A stretch of DNA of 64,000 nucleotides from Pseudomonadaceae bacterium. GTDB lineage: Bacteria > Pseudomonadota > Gammaproteobacteria > Pseudomonadales > Pseudomonadaceae. The translations under genes and the position numbers were made by a program. Where the stretch lies: positions 310,001-374,000 of the forward strand of contig CAAFUS010000017.1 of the NCBI GenBank assembly GCA_900766265.1, in the 5' to 3' direction. Below, in pieces: positions 1-8,560 of this stretch; position 1 is the stretch's first letter; each line of letters opens with the position of its first letter. The notes below the pieces were generated by a model. It ran no database searches. It was not told the origin of the DNA and worked only from the letters and a program-made list of their open reading frames with translations.

Positions 1-116
1 TCATGGAAAAAAAGCTCCTGGTAGTGGGACGAGGGGGCAAACCGAAAGGGGACGGCATGCTAATGGCCGCCCCGCTGTGAAAACGCGACCTGTGTTGCGA
101 TATCGCGACGCTACGC

Positions 117-1157
117 TCAGGCGCCCATCACGTCGCGGATGTCGCGTGCCAGTTCCTCCACCCGCGCAAGTTCGGTGTCCCAGGAGCACATGAAACGCGC
201 GCCGCCGGCACCGATGAAGGTGTAGAAGCGCCAGCCGCGGGTGCGCAGGGCTTCGGCGGCTTGCTCTGACAGTTGCAGGAACACGCCGTTGGCCTCAACC
301 GGGAACATCAGCTCGACGCCGGGCACGTCGGCCACGAGTTCGGCCAGGCGGCGGGCGCATTGGTTGGCATTGCGGGCGTGGCGCAGCCAGGCGTCGTTCT
401 GCAGCACACCGACCCAGGGCGCGGAGAGGTAGCGCATCTTGGACGCCAGCTGGCCGGCCTGCTTGCAGCGGTAATCGAAGTCCTCGGCCAGTTTGCGGTC
501 AAAGAACAGAATCGCCTCGCCGACGGCCATGCCGTTCTTGGTGCCGCCAAAACAGAGCACGTCGACGCCCGCCTTCCAGGTCAGCTCGGCCGGACTGCAG
601 CCGAGCGATTCGCAGGCGTTGGCGAAGCGCGCGCCGTCCATGTGCAGATGCAGGCCGAGCTCGCGGCAGGTCTGGCTGATGGCTTGCAGTTCGGCCGGGC
701 GGTAGACGGTACCGACTTCGGTGGCCTGGGTCAGGCTGACCACCCGCGGCTTGGGAAAGTGAATGTCCTGGCGCTTGAGAGCGATCTCGCGGATGGCTTC
801 CGGGGTCAGCTTGCCCTGCTCGGTGCGGGCCAGCAGCAGTTTGGAGCCGTTGGAGAAGAATTCCGGTGCGCCGCATTCATCGGTCTCGACGTGGGCGGTG
901 TCGCCACAGATGACGCTGTGGTAGCTCTGGCACAGGGCAGCCAGCGCCAGGGAGTTGGCCGCTGTGCCGTTGAAGGCGAAGAAGACTTCGCAGTCGGTCT
1001 CGAACAGACGGCGGAACTCGTCGGCGGCCCGCGCCGTCCAGCTGTCTTCGCCATAGGCGCGCTGGTGGCCCTGGTTGGCTTCGGCCATGGCAGCCCAGGC
1101 TTCCGGGCAGATGCCTGCATAGTTGTCGCTGGCAAATTGCTGGGTGGTGTCGGTCAT
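117..1157 (-). CDS. ltaE: Low-specificity L-threonine aldolase
   Basis: 346-residue PLP enzyme of the beta-eliminating lyase family, expected to cleave L-threonine or L-allo-threonine to glycine and acetaldehyde in the cytoplasm. The N-terminus has the family motif FASDNYAGICPEA. HMDGARFANA in the middle holds the Asp and Arg that contact the cofactor, and CFGGTKNGM carries the PLP lysine, which is the family signature. Length is normal for the bacterial enzyme. The ATG at 1157 is chosen because homology begins there; an open frame continues upstream but looks like high-GC read-through. The gene stands alone, divergent from the FAD oxidoreductase. Function is confident, substrate stereopreference is not. 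Confidence 0.93.
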   Translation of the reverse strand: MTDTTQQFASDNYAGICPEAWAAMAEANQGHQRAYGEDSWTARAADEFRRLFETDCEVFFAFNGTAANSLALAALCQSYHSVICGDTAHVETDECGAPEFFSNGSKLLLARTEQGKLTPEAIREIALKRQDIHFPKPRVVSLTQATEVGTVYRPAELQAISQTCRELGLHLHMDGARFANACESLGCSPAELTWKAGVDVLCFGGTKNGMAVGEAILFFDRKLAEDFDYRCKQAGQLASKMRYLSAPWVGVLQNDAWLRHARNANQCARRLAELVADVPGVELMFPVEANGVFLQLSEQAAEALRTRGWRFYTFIGAGGARFMCSWDTELARVEELARDIRDVMGA

Positions 1158-1502
1158 GGGATTTCCTTTGTTCGGCGACGCGGCCGGCGCAAGGGGCGGC
1201 CGTGTTTTCAGTCGGGCTTCAAGCGGGAATGGTACCTGCGCCCGGGCCCGGCGTGTTGGCCGCAGGCTGCGACAGGATCGCCGGCCGCGGAGCCATGGCA
1301 TCTGCGCGTCTCGCACGGTGCGTTGGCTGAACATCCGCGGCGCAGGGTTTGTCGAAGCTTCAAACCCGCTGCGGATGCCGTCCATGTCCCCGATTCGGCT
1401 GCAACTGTCGCTCCATGCTCCGCGCCTGTCCGGCCGCTCCGGTGCAAAGGCGGACGACCTCCGACCTGGGCTGGCTTCGTCCACTCCCGCTTCGGCCTGC
1501 CT
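1158..1502. other. Divergent intergenic region, 345 bp
   Basis: Lies between the threonine aldolase start and the FAD oxidoreductase start. It should hold both promoters, but I cannot point to convincing -35/-10 pairs. The rightward frame is open throughout, so an upstream start for the oxidoreductase is formally possible, but the translation there is Arg/Pro-rich with no family resemblance. No RNA gene or repeat was seen. Confidence 0.4.
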
Positions 1503-2924
1503 GTGACCACCCCCGACGTGGTGATCGTCGGGGCCGGAATCGCCGGGTTGTCCTGCGCGGTGCGGCTGGCGGACGCCGGCCTCTCGGTCGCCGTCTTCGA
1601 GGCATCCGAGGCGCCCGGCGGCCGGGCGCGCAGCTGGAGCGATCTGGTGATGGGCGACAGCGTCGACATCGGCCCGCACATCCTGCTCAACAAGTACGCC
1701 AATATGTGCGCCTTGCTCGAGCGGCTGGGCACGGCGGACCAAGTGCTGTGGCAGACCGAGGAGCTGTTGACGGTGTTCGACCGGGGCCGCTCGATGCACT
1801 TCAAGGTCGGCGGCCTGCCCGCGCCGCTGCATTATGTACGCAACCTGCCGCGCATCCTGCCCAGCGTGCCGTTGCACCATCTGCTGAGCAACACGCGGCT
1901 GGCCTGGCAGACCCTGCGCGGGACCGGGCCTGAACTGATGTCACTGGACGCCATCAGCGGCCGCGAGCACCTGAGACGCTGCGGCGTGAGCGAGTTCTTC
2001 ATCGACTGGTTCTGGGCGTCGGCGTCCCTGGCCATCCTCGCGGTGCCGGTCGAACGCTGCTCGGCGGCCTCGCTGATGCGCCTGCTGGGTCAGGCGCTCG
2101 GCCACAACGACATCGCCTTCGGGATGCCGAAGGTCGGGCTCAGCGACCTCTATGCCTGGCCGGCGATCGAGTTCATCCGCCGCCGTGGCGCCGAAGTGCG
2201 GTTTGGCTGCGGCGTGGAACGACTGCTGCGCGAGCAGGGGCGGGCGACTGGCGTTCGCCTGGCGGATGGCACCGAGGTCACGGCGCCGGCCGTGGTGCTG
2301 GCCGTGCAGCCTACCGCCATCGACTCGTTGCTGCCGGCCGACCATGTGCTGGCGCGGACGGCCCGGACGTTCCAGCCCAGCCCTTACATCAGCTGCTACC
2401 TGTGGTTCGATCGGCCGATCACGGCTGCGCGGTTCTGGGCGCGGCCCTGGTGCCCGAAGGGGTTCAATACCGACTTCTACAACCTGAGCAACATTCGCCC
2501 GGAGACCCGGGGCGGTGCGCTGATCGCCAGCAACATCATCTGGAGCGGACGGGTCGAGGCGCTGTCCGACGAGGCCATCATCGAGGCTACCCGCCGCGAG
2601 ATCGCCGAGTTCGCGCCCGAGGCGCAGCGCGCGCAGCTGCTCTCGGCCTCGGTGCACCGGATTCCGATGGCCATCCCGGCCGCGTTTCCCGGCACCGAGA
2701 CGGCGCGTCCCCAGACGAAGGTGGAACCGGGTCTTTGGTTGGCCGGCGACTGGGTGGACACGGCACTGCCGTATTGCATGGAAAGCGCGACACGCGCCGG
2801 GGCGCTGGCGGCCGAGGGCGTGCTCGCCGAGCGGGGCCTGCAGCGGCGGTTGGCGCTACCGCCGCCGAAGCCGGGTGGCCTGGGTCGCTGGTTGCGCTCC
2901 GGTCAGCCGGGAGAGGACTTCTGA
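1503..2924 (+). CDS. FAD-dependent amine oxidase/phytoene desaturase-type oxidoreductase
   Basis: 473-residue flavoprotein. A dinucleotide-binding fold sits at the extreme N-terminus: GAGIAG with glycines 10, 12 and 15, the ribose-binding Glu33 in FEAS, and the APGGRARS segment typical of the amine-oxidase/phytoene-desaturase superfamily. Near the C-terminus GLWLAGDWVDTALP is the second FAD contact. The segment DSVDIGPHILL resembles hydroxysqualene dehydroxylase (HpnE)-type enzymes, but no squalene or hopanoid genes are nearby, so the substrate is unknown. The GTG at 1503 is chosen because the Rossmann fold begins right after it; the ribosome binding site is weak. The gene converges on the acetoacetate-decarboxylase-family gene, with stops 7 bp apart. 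Confidence 0.8.
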   Translation: MTTPDVVIVGAGIAGLSCAVRLADAGLSVAVFEASEAPGGRARSWSDLVMGDSVDIGPHILLNKYANMCALLERLGTADQVLWQTEELLTVFDRGRSMHFKVGGLPAPLHYVRNLPRILPSVPLHHLLSNTRLAWQTLRGTGPELMSLDAISGREHLRRCGVSEFFIDWFWASASLAILAVPVERCSAASLMRLLGQALGHNDIAFGMPKVGLSDLYAWPAIEFIRRRGAEVRFGCGVERLLREQGRATGVRLADGTEVTAPAVVLAVQPTAIDSLLPADHVLARTARTFQPSPYISCYLWFDRPITAARFWARPWCPKGFNTDFYNLSNIRPETRGGALIASNIIWSGRVEALSDEAIIEATRREIAEFAPEAQRAQLLSASVHRIPMAIPAAFPGTETARPQTKVEPGLWLAGDWVDTALPYCMESATRAGALAAEGVLAERGLQRRLALPPPKPGGLGRWLRSGQPGEDF

Positions 2925-2931
2925 AGCGGGG

Positions 2932-3573
2932 CTAGATGCCGAACGAGGCCTGCAAATCACGCACCCGCAGGCTGAACATCGGCGTTCTGCCGTGCAGGAA
3001 GGCCAGCGGGCCGGGGGCAGCGAATTCCCAGCTGGCACGGCCGGTGACCAGGCGCCCACGCCCGCGGCAGCGGGTGCGCAACAGGCCGCACTCGTTCTGC
3101 TGGATCACGAAGCCGCTGGCGCTCGGGTGCCCCGGCAGGCTCATGTTCGGGGAGAAGTTGACCGCAGCCACCGGTTGGCCGTCGACGCTCAGCCGGGCGG
3201 CGAAGCCTTTCTCATCGGCATGCGGCTCGCCGACGAAGTCGCCCAGCTGCTTGGGAATGGCCCACAGGTCGCGGCCGCCGGCAACCGAGCGCTCACTGTC
3301 GACCCAGATGTGGGTCACGCTCGCGGCCGGCGCCAGCATGCCATGGCCTCGTACTGCCACGGCGACGGCCAGCTCGTCGTAGGCCAGCGTGCCGCCGGGC
3401 AGGTAGTTCGCCCAAATGGTCAGCACCAGCGCGCTGTCGCCCAGGGCGGCGTAGTCCAGCCCTTTCGGCGCCGGAGGCAGGTCCCGGGTCGGCAGCCGCC
3501 AGGCCGACACGCAGGCGGTGCCGGTCAGGTGCCAGGGGGCGGGGGGAAAGCGGATTTCGTCGTCTGTGTCCAT
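2932..3573 (-). CDS. Acetoacetate decarboxylase family protein
   Basis: 213 residues. The match to the ADC fold is the central WAIPKQLG segment, where Lys108 corresponds to the Schiff-base lysine of acetoacetate decarboxylase, followed by a beta-rich C-terminal half. Real decarboxylases are around 250 residues, and many family members do other chemistry on small keto acids, so the reaction is left open. There is no signal peptide, so it is probably cytoplasmic. The ATG at 3573 is the only start that keeps the N-terminal FPPAPWHLTG segment. It converges with the FAD oxidoreductase, so shared regulation is not implied. Confidence 0.75.
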   Translation of the reverse strand: MDTDDEIRFPPAPWHLTGTACVSAWRLPTRDLPPAPKGLDYAALGDSALVLTIWANYLPGGTLAYDELAVAVAVRGHGMLAPAASVTHIWVDSERSVAGGRDLWAIPKQLGDFVGEPHADEKGFAARLSVDGQPVAAVNFSPNMSLPGHPSASGFVIQQNECGLLRTRCRGRGRLVTGRASWEFAAPGPLAFLHGRTPMFSLRVRDLQASFGI

Positions 3574-3819
3574 GAAGCATGGACGCCGTTCGGCCCGCCG
3601 GGTTCCGGCAGAGGCGGGCCCGGTCGTCCGGCTGGACGGTACGGAGCCGGTTGCCGTTACCGTCCGTCGGCTCGCGAGTGTCGGGAAGCCCCTTCGACGC
3701 GCCGGAGCTGAAGTTCCTCCCCGCCCCGCCGACAGAACGGTGACTTGATTGAATTGCCGGCAATGGCACTATGCCGTCATAACCCTCCGTTGTCTGGGCG
3801 GCCGCCCCGGGAGTCCCAT

Positions 3820-4587
3820 GTGAACCCATCGCTGTCTCGCTGCCGTGCGTGGCTGCTGCCCGTCCTGTCGTGGCTCGGGTGGTGCTGTGAGGTCTTCGCC
3901 AAGCCGGCGATCACCGTGGTCACCGAGGAGCTGCCGCCTTACAACATGACGGTGGACGGCCGGCTCACTGGCCTGTCCACCGAAGTGGTTCGCGCAGTGC
4001 TGGAAGAAGCGGGCCTCGAAGCGAACATCCCGTCGATGCCCTGGGCGCGCGCCTATGACCTCGCGATCAACGCCCCCAACGTCCTGATCTACTCGATCGC
4101 CCGCACGGCCGAGCGCGAGGCTCTGTTCAAATGGGTCGGCAGCCTTGCCTCGACCAATTGGTACCTGTTCTCCCTGCCGGGTCGGCAGTTCGACCTGAAG
4201 AGCCTCGAGGATGCGCGCCGGTATCAGATCGCCACGGTCAAGCAGGACGTCGGCGAGCAGTACCTAACCGCGAGGGGGTTCGTCATCGGCCGCAACCTGC
4301 AGTCGAGCAACCGCTACGCGCACAACTACGAGAAGCTCAAGGCCGGCCGCGTCGATTTGTGGATCTCCAATGAGCTTAACGCCCATTACCTGGTGCGTCA
4401 GGCGACCGGCAACCCGGCCGAGACGGCCGTTGCCCAGCTGGCGATCGACGATCTGGGCGGTGTCGACGGCCTTTCCCTGGCCTTCAGCCGCGGAACCCCG
4501 GACGAGCTGGTCGAGCGTGCCCGCCAGGCGCTGGAACGGGTCCGTGCCGACGGTCGCTACGATGTGATCGTGCGCAGGTGGCTTTAG
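3820..4587 (+). CDS. Periplasmic solute-binding protein, SBP_bac_3-like (paralog 1)
   Basis: 255 residues. The N-terminus is a signal peptide: basic SRCR, a Leu/Val/Trp-rich core and cleavage near CCEVFA-KP. The mature part reads as a type 3 extracellular solute-binding fold (TEELPPYNM, then LTGLSTEVV), as in amino-acid ABC binding proteins. No ABC permease or ATPase gene is nearby. The stop TAG is followed directly by the ATG of a diguanylate cyclase, and a paralog follows that gene, so this is more likely a ligand sensor than a transport component. GTG 3820 is chosen for the GGGAG about 7 nt upstream and the signal peptide position. PWARAYD, PNVLIY and ARTAERE are shared with the paralog. 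The ligand is unknown. Confidence 0.8.
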   Translation: MNPSLSRCRAWLLPVLSWLGWCCEVFAKPAITVVTEELPPYNMTVDGRLTGLSTEVVRAVLEEAGLEANIPSMPWARAYDLAINAPNVLIYSIARTAEREALFKWVGSLASTNWYLFSLPGRQFDLKSLEDARRYQIATVKQDVGEQYLTARGFVIGRNLQSSNRYAHNYEKLKAGRVDLWISNELNAHYLVRQATGNPAETAVAQLAIDDLGGVDGLSLAFSRGTPDELVERARQALERVRADGRYDVIVRRWL

Positions 4588-5931
4588 ATGGACCGTCCTG
4601 CACCGCCGGACGGTGTCGTGGCCGCCGCAGCCCCGCTCAAGCAGTCGCTGGGCCGACGCCTGGTGGTCGCCACGCTGGGTTTCTGCCTGCTGTTCATCCT
4701 GGTGGCAGTGGGGGTTCATAGCTGGTTCGCCTGGGAAAACGAGCGGCATGCGATGGAGTCGGAGCTGGTGCTGATCGATCAGGTGTTCAGCCGGACCCTG
4801 GCCAAGGCAATCTGGGAGATGGACAGCGAGGCCCTGTCTGGGCAGCTCGACAGCGTATCCAGGGCCGCCCCGGTCGGCCGAGTGGAACTGCAACTGCCGC
4901 GCGCTGGCCGCGCGAACGAGGTCCTGATTCGTTCGCGCGGCCAGCGCCCGGCAACGCAGCGGACACCGATGCTGTCGCGAACACTCGTCTACGAGCCCCA
5001 TCCCGGGGCGCAGGAAGTCATGGGAACGCTCATCCTGGAGGGCAGCGAAAGCGTGCTCTGGGAGCGGCTCTACGACGATCTGATAGACATCGTCCTGACC
5101 CAGCTTATCCAGTCGCTGCTGCTGGCCGGGCTGATCATGTGGATGTTCTACCAGAGCGTGACGCTCCATGTGCGGGTCATCGCCCGGCACCTGGCGCAGC
5201 TGTCCCCGGCAAATCTCGGTAAGCGCCTGCGACTGGGGCGCCCGGCGGGTCGCCAGGACGAGCTGAGCCTGCTGGAGGCCGGTGTCAACCGGCTGCAGAC
5301 CAAGCTCTCGAGCTACCTGGAGCGCCAGCGCCAGGACGAGCAGGACCTCGCCGCGCACCGCGACCGGCTCGCCGAGCTGGTGCAGGCGCGCACCGCCGAG
5401 CTCAGCGCCGCCAACGCCAGGCTCGAGGAGCTCAGCCGCAGCGACCCGCTGACCGGCCTGGCCAACCGGCGGCAGTTCGACGAACTCAAGGACGTGGAGT
5501 TTCGCCGGGCCCAGCGGCTGAACCAGCCCCTGACGGTGCTGATGTGCGACGTCGATCATTTCAAGCGCTACAACGATACCCATGGCCATGCCGCAGGAGA
5601 CCGCTGCCTGCAGGTAGTGGCCGAAACGCTGTCGTCCACCTTTGGCCGCGCGGGCGAGCTGGTGGCGCGCCTCGGAGGCGAGGAGTTCGTAGTGCTTCTG
5701 CCGGGCTCCGATCGGGACAGCGCGAGGCGGGCGGCCGAGCGCGTGCAGCAGCGCTTGGCCGAGCGGGCGCTGCCCCATGGCGACTCCCCGGTGGCGCCGC
5801 ATTTGACCTTGAGCATCGGGCTGGCCGCGTTCGATGCCGAAACAATGGACCGTTTCGACCTCTTGCTGCATCGCGCCGATGAGGCCCTCTACCGGGCCAA
5901 GGCGCAGGGCCGCAACCGGGTCGCCGACTAG
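4588..5931 (+). CDS. Membrane diguanylate cyclase with periplasmic domain, HAMP-like linker and GGDEF
   Basis: 447 residues. TM1 is about residues 25-45, a periplasmic domain of roughly 125 residues follows, and TM2 is about 172-190. A HAMP-like segment, a coiled coil (RDRLAELVQARTAELSAAN) and a GGDEF domain complete the protein. The catalytic motif is GGEEF at 363-367, a known active variant, and DPLTGLANRR precedes it. It should make c-di-GMP from two GTP at the inner membrane. The position of the inhibitory RxxD site reads RAGE, so product inhibition may be weak. The start abuts the stop of the first binding protein, and the next binding protein starts within a few bases, so all three are probably one transcript and the periplasmic domain probably meets the binding proteins. 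Confidence 0.9.
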   Translation: MDRPAPPDGVVAAAAPLKQSLGRRLVVATLGFCLLFILVAVGVHSWFAWENERHAMESELVLIDQVFSRTLAKAIWEMDSEALSGQLDSVSRAAPVGRVELQLPRAGRANEVLIRSRGQRPATQRTPMLSRTLVYEPHPGAQEVMGTLILEGSESVLWERLYDDLIDIVLTQLIQSLLLAGLIMWMFYQSVTLHVRVIARHLAQLSPANLGKRLRLGRPAGRQDELSLLEAGVNRLQTKLSSYLERQRQDEQDLAAHRDRLAELVQARTAELSAANARLEELSRSDPLTGLANRRQFDELKDVEFRRAQRLNQPLTVLMCDVDHFKRYNDTHGHAAGDRCLQVVAETLSSTFGRAGELVARLGGEEFVVLLPGSDRDSARRAAERVQQRLAERALPHGDSPVAPHLTLSIGLAAFDAETMDRFDLLLHRADEALYRAKAQGRNRVAD

Positions 5932-5932
5932 G

Positions 5933-6679
5933 ATGCCCAGACCCATGACGCCCTCCGCGAACTTTGTTCCTCTCGCCCTGCTGCTGCTCTGCCTGGTGCC
6001 CAGCGCCTGGGCCGAGCGTATCCAGGTGGTCACCGAAGACGGCGCCTTTGCCTACTTGCGCCAGGGCAAGGTGACAGGCCCTGCGACCGAAGTGGTCCAG
6101 GCGACGCTCGCCCGTGCCGGGCTGGACGACTACCGCGTCGGCCTCTATCCCTGGGCGCGCGCCTACGACATGGCGCTGCGAGAGCCCAACGTGCTGATCT
6201 ACCTGCTCGCGCGCACCGCCGAGCGGGAGCCGCTGTTCCACTGGGTCGGGGAAATCCTGCGGATCGACCATCACCTGTACCGGCTGCCCACTCGCATCGA
6301 TATCGAGGTGCATGCCCTGGACCAGGCCAAGCCATACCGCATCGGTGTACCGCGTGAAGACGTCCGCTACCGCTACTTGCAGGACAAGGGCTTCGCCAAG
6401 CTGGTGGTGAGCGCCTCGAGCGTGGACAGCATCAGGCTCCTGCTCAACGGCCAGGTCGATCTGGTGCCGCTGTCGGAGCGGGCGGTGGGGATGTACTGCG
6501 CCGAGGCCGGGCTCGGCGGTGGCTGCCTCCAGCCCGTCCTGACCCTCAACGCCGCGACGCGCCTGTACATGGCCTACAGCCGGCAGACCGGCGAGGACGT
6601 GGTGCTGCGTACCCGCGCGGCCTTCGAGCACCTCCAGGCCGAAGGCGTTGTGGCGGGCGCGATGTTGCCAGTGCGGTGA
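5933..6679 (+). CDS. Periplasmic solute-binding protein, SBP_bac_3-like (paralog 2)
   Basis: 248 residues. A clear signal peptide (VPLALLLLCLVPSAWA) is followed by RIQVVTEDG, the same fold as the first binding protein. It keeps PWARAYD, PNVLIY and ARTAERE but differs elsewhere (for example CAEAGLGGGCLQP, absent in paralog 1), which suggests duplication followed by change of ligand or partner. The ATG is 1 bp after the cyclase stop; an ATG at 5945 with AGGAT about 10 nt upstream is an equally good start, and either keeps the signal peptide. No transporter genes follow. I infer a second ligand-binding arm for the same cyclase. Confidence 0.8.
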   Translation: MPRPMTPSANFVPLALLLLCLVPSAWAERIQVVTEDGAFAYLRQGKVTGPATEVVQATLARAGLDDYRVGLYPWARAYDMALREPNVLIYLLARTAEREPLFHWVGEILRIDHHLYRLPTRIDIEVHALDQAKPYRIGVPREDVRYRYLQDKGFAKLVVSASSVDSIRLLLNGQVDLVPLSERAVGMYCAEAGLGGGCLQPVLTLNAATRLYMAYSRQTGEDVVLRTRAAFEHLQAEGVVAGAMLPVR

Positions 6680-6808
6680 CCGCCTACCCCAGCGGCACAG
6701 GCACGGCTGCTTCCTGGCAAAGCGGCAGCTAGCCGCTACGCTCTGCAATACGAACCCGTATTACCCGAGGGCTGTCTGCGCCAGCAGCACCGCTCGGGAG
6801 GCGCTTCG

Positions 6809-6826
6809 AAAAAAAACAACAACAAC
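6809..6826 (+). promoter_or_regulatory. A-rich CAA-repeat leader, possible Hfq/Crc site
   Basis: The leader ahead of the PQQ dehydrogenase has a run of A followed by three CAA-type triplets (6809-6826), about 40 nt before the start codon. In Pseudomonas, Hfq with Crc binds A-rich AAN-repeat sequences in leaders of catabolic mRNAs. The match is by composition only. Confidence 0.3.
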
Positions 6827-6865
6827 GGCCATCCGCGAGGTGGCCACCCGCCGAGGTGAGTGCCC

Positions 6866-8140
6866 ATGAATTCCGTATCCCTGTCTCTTGGCGCCGCACT
6901 GGCGTTGGCCGCCGGACTTGCCGTCGCCCAGCAGCCCACCAGCGACGAAGCGCTCGAACGCATGCGTGCGATGAAGACCACCGGACAATCGCTCGACATG
7001 GAAACCGTGCCGCAGGCCGGGCCGACCGCCGATGCGATCCGCGCCAATCTCGAGCGCATCCGCCTGCCCGAAGGCTTTCGCATCGACCTGTACGCGGTAG
7101 TACCCGGCGCCCGTCACATGGCGGTCGGGCCGTCCAGCGGGGTGGTCTTCGTCGGCACTCGCAAGACCGATCTGTGGGCGGTGACCGATCGCACCAAGAA
7201 CCGCACCGCCGACGAGGTCAAGCGCTTCGCCCCGGCGATCAGCTTCACCCAGCCCGGGCCCTGCTTCAGCCCGGACGGTTTCCTCTTCGTCGCCGAGCAC
7301 AACCGCGTGCTGGTGTTTCCCGCCGCTGAATTCTTTTATGAGGGGCCGGACGTGGCGGCCGACATTGTGGTGCCGACCGGCGAGCTGATCCCGCGCGAGG
7401 AGGAAAGCTACAACCACGGCGCGCGGGTCTGTGCGGTAGGGCCGGACAACAGGCTCACCGTTTCCCTGGGCCAGCCACACAACGTGCAGCCGAAGGACAA
7501 GCGCGAGTTCTACGAGCAGCACGGCATCGGCGGCATCGTGCGCATGGAGCGCGACGGCAGCAAACGCGAGGTGTACGCCACCGGCGTGCGCAATTCGGTG
7601 GGCATCACCTATCACCCGACGAGCAAGGAGCTGTGGTTCACCGACAACCAAGTCGATGGCATGGGCGACGATACCCCGCCCGGCGAAATCAACCACGCGC
7701 CACGCGCCGGCATGCGGTTCGGTATGCCCTGGTTCGGAGGCGGGCAGGTGCGCACCACGGAATACGCCGACGACACGCCTCCCGAGGGCTTGACGCCACC
7801 CGTGGTGGAAACCGTGGCCCATGCGGCCGACATGGGCCTGACCTTCTACACCGGCAAGCAGTTTCCCGAGCAGTACCGCGGTGGGCTGTTCAGCGCCCAG
7901 CGGGGTAGCTGGAACCGCACCGTGCCGGCTGGCGCACGGGTGATGTTCACGCCGTTCGCCGCCGATGGCAGCGGGCCCACCGGCGAGACCATCCCCTTCG
8001 CCGAAGGCTGGCTGGACGAGGACACGGGCGAGTACTACGGGCGCATCGTCGACGTGGCGCAGCTCAAGGATGGCTCGCTGCTGGTCAGCGACGATACCGC
8101 CGGCGCCATCTACCGCATCTCCTACTCGGCGCCGAACTGA
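6866..8140 (+). CDS. Secreted PQQ-type sugar (sorbosone-like) dehydrogenase
   Basis: 424 residues. The signal peptide LGAALALAAGLAVA ends near QQPTSD. The mature protein is a six-bladed propeller of the soluble-glucose/L-sorbosone dehydrogenase family: LPEGFRIDLYA opens it, and HGARV, GVRNSVGITYHP, WFTDNQ and VAQLKDGSLLVSDD are typical blade motifs with the His and Arg residues that line the PQQ pocket. It would oxidise an aldose or aldehyde in the periplasm. ATG 6866 is chosen for GAGGTG about 7 nt upstream; an in-frame GTG lies six bases earlier. The next gene encodes a c-type cytochrome, the natural electron acceptor. The substrate is unknown. Confidence 0.83.
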   Translation: MNSVSLSLGAALALAAGLAVAQQPTSDEALERMRAMKTTGQSLDMETVPQAGPTADAIRANLERIRLPEGFRIDLYAVVPGARHMAVGPSSGVVFVGTRKTDLWAVTDRTKNRTADEVKRFAPAISFTQPGPCFSPDGFLFVAEHNRVLVFPAAEFFYEGPDVAADIVVPTGELIPREEESYNHGARVCAVGPDNRLTVSLGQPHNVQPKDKREFYEQHGIGGIVRMERDGSKREVYATGVRNSVGITYHPTSKELWFTDNQVDGMGDDTPPGEINHAPRAGMRFGMPWFGGGQVRTTEYADDTPPEGLTPPVVETVAHAADMGLTFYTGKQFPEQYRGGLFSAQRGSWNRTVPAGARVMFTPFAADGSGPTGETIPFAEGWLDEDTGEYYGRIVDVAQLKDGSLLVSDDTAGAIYRISYSAPN

Positions 8141-8172
8141 TGGGCGTCGTTCAGGAGGGGGGAGGTCGGGAC

Positions 8173-8508
8173 ATGAGCAGACGCGGGCTGGGCCCGCTCG
8201 GCGTGCTGGTACTGATGCTGACGTTCCTCGGTGGCGAGGTGCAGGCCGCCGATCGTTCGGCCGGCAAGGCGAAGGCCCGCGTGTGCGTGGCCTGCCACGG
8301 CGTCGACGGGCTGAGCAAGCTGCCCGATGCGCCGAATCTGGCCGGCAACTCCGAACTCTACCTGCGCACCCAGTTGGCGGCCTACCGCGCCGGCGATCGA
8401 CAGCATCCACAGATGAGCATCATCGCCAAGGGACTGAGCGACGAGGACATCGCCGATCTGGCGGCCTGGTACTCGGCGATCAAGGTGACCGTCGAGCTTC
8501 CCGAATAG
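8173..8508 (+). CDS. Class I cytochrome c
   Basis: 111 residues. A signal peptide (LGVLVLMLTFLGGEVQA) is followed by a single heme-attachment site, CVACH, in the context KARVCVACHGVDG, and a later LAGNSELYLRTQLAAYR helix with QMSIIAKGL, where the Met could be the sixth heme ligand. This is a small periplasmic monoheme cytochrome. GGAGG at 8161-8165 sits 7 nt ahead of ATG 8173; an earlier in-frame ATG at 8140 overlaps the previous stop but would spoil the signal peptide. Its position suggests that it takes electrons from the preceding PQQ dehydrogenase and passes them to the respiratory chain. Confidence 0.9.
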   Translation: MSRRGLGPLGVLVLMLTFLGGEVQAADRSAGKAKARVCVACHGVDGLSKLPDAPNLAGNSELYLRTQLAAYRAGDRQHPQMSIIAKGLSDEDIADLAAWYSAIKVTVELPE

Positions 8509-8515
8509 CCTGCAT

Positions 8516-8540
8516 GAAAAAGCCCCGGCGAGCCGGGGCT
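8516..8540 (-). terminator. Rho-independent terminator of the DUF4168 gene
   Basis: A perfect 8-bp stem (AGCCCCGG/CCGGGGCT) with loop CGAG spans 8521-8540. Read on the minus strand it is followed by a run of T (complement of the A run at 8516-8520). It also lies just after the cytochrome stop, but there is no T tail in the plus direction. Confidence 0.85.
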
Positions 8541-8560
8541 GTCGACTACGCGCGGTCGGT

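Noticed and set aside
1..116. Possible gene fragment at the left edge
   Set aside because: No frame with family resemblance; only the region downstream of the threonine aldolase stop.
273..1502. Long in-frame 5' extension of the FAD oxidoreductase frame
   Set aside because: It runs antisense to the well-supported threonine aldolase, its translation is low in family resemblance, and the Rossmann motif starts right after GTG 1503.
4264..6033. 589-residue open frame antisense to the cyclase
   Set aside because: Mirror frame of the GGDEF gene; composition biased and no motifs.
6761..8410. 549-residue frame antisense to the PQQ dehydrogenase
   Set aside because: No recognisable domain; real gene is on the plus strand with signal peptide and propeller motifs.
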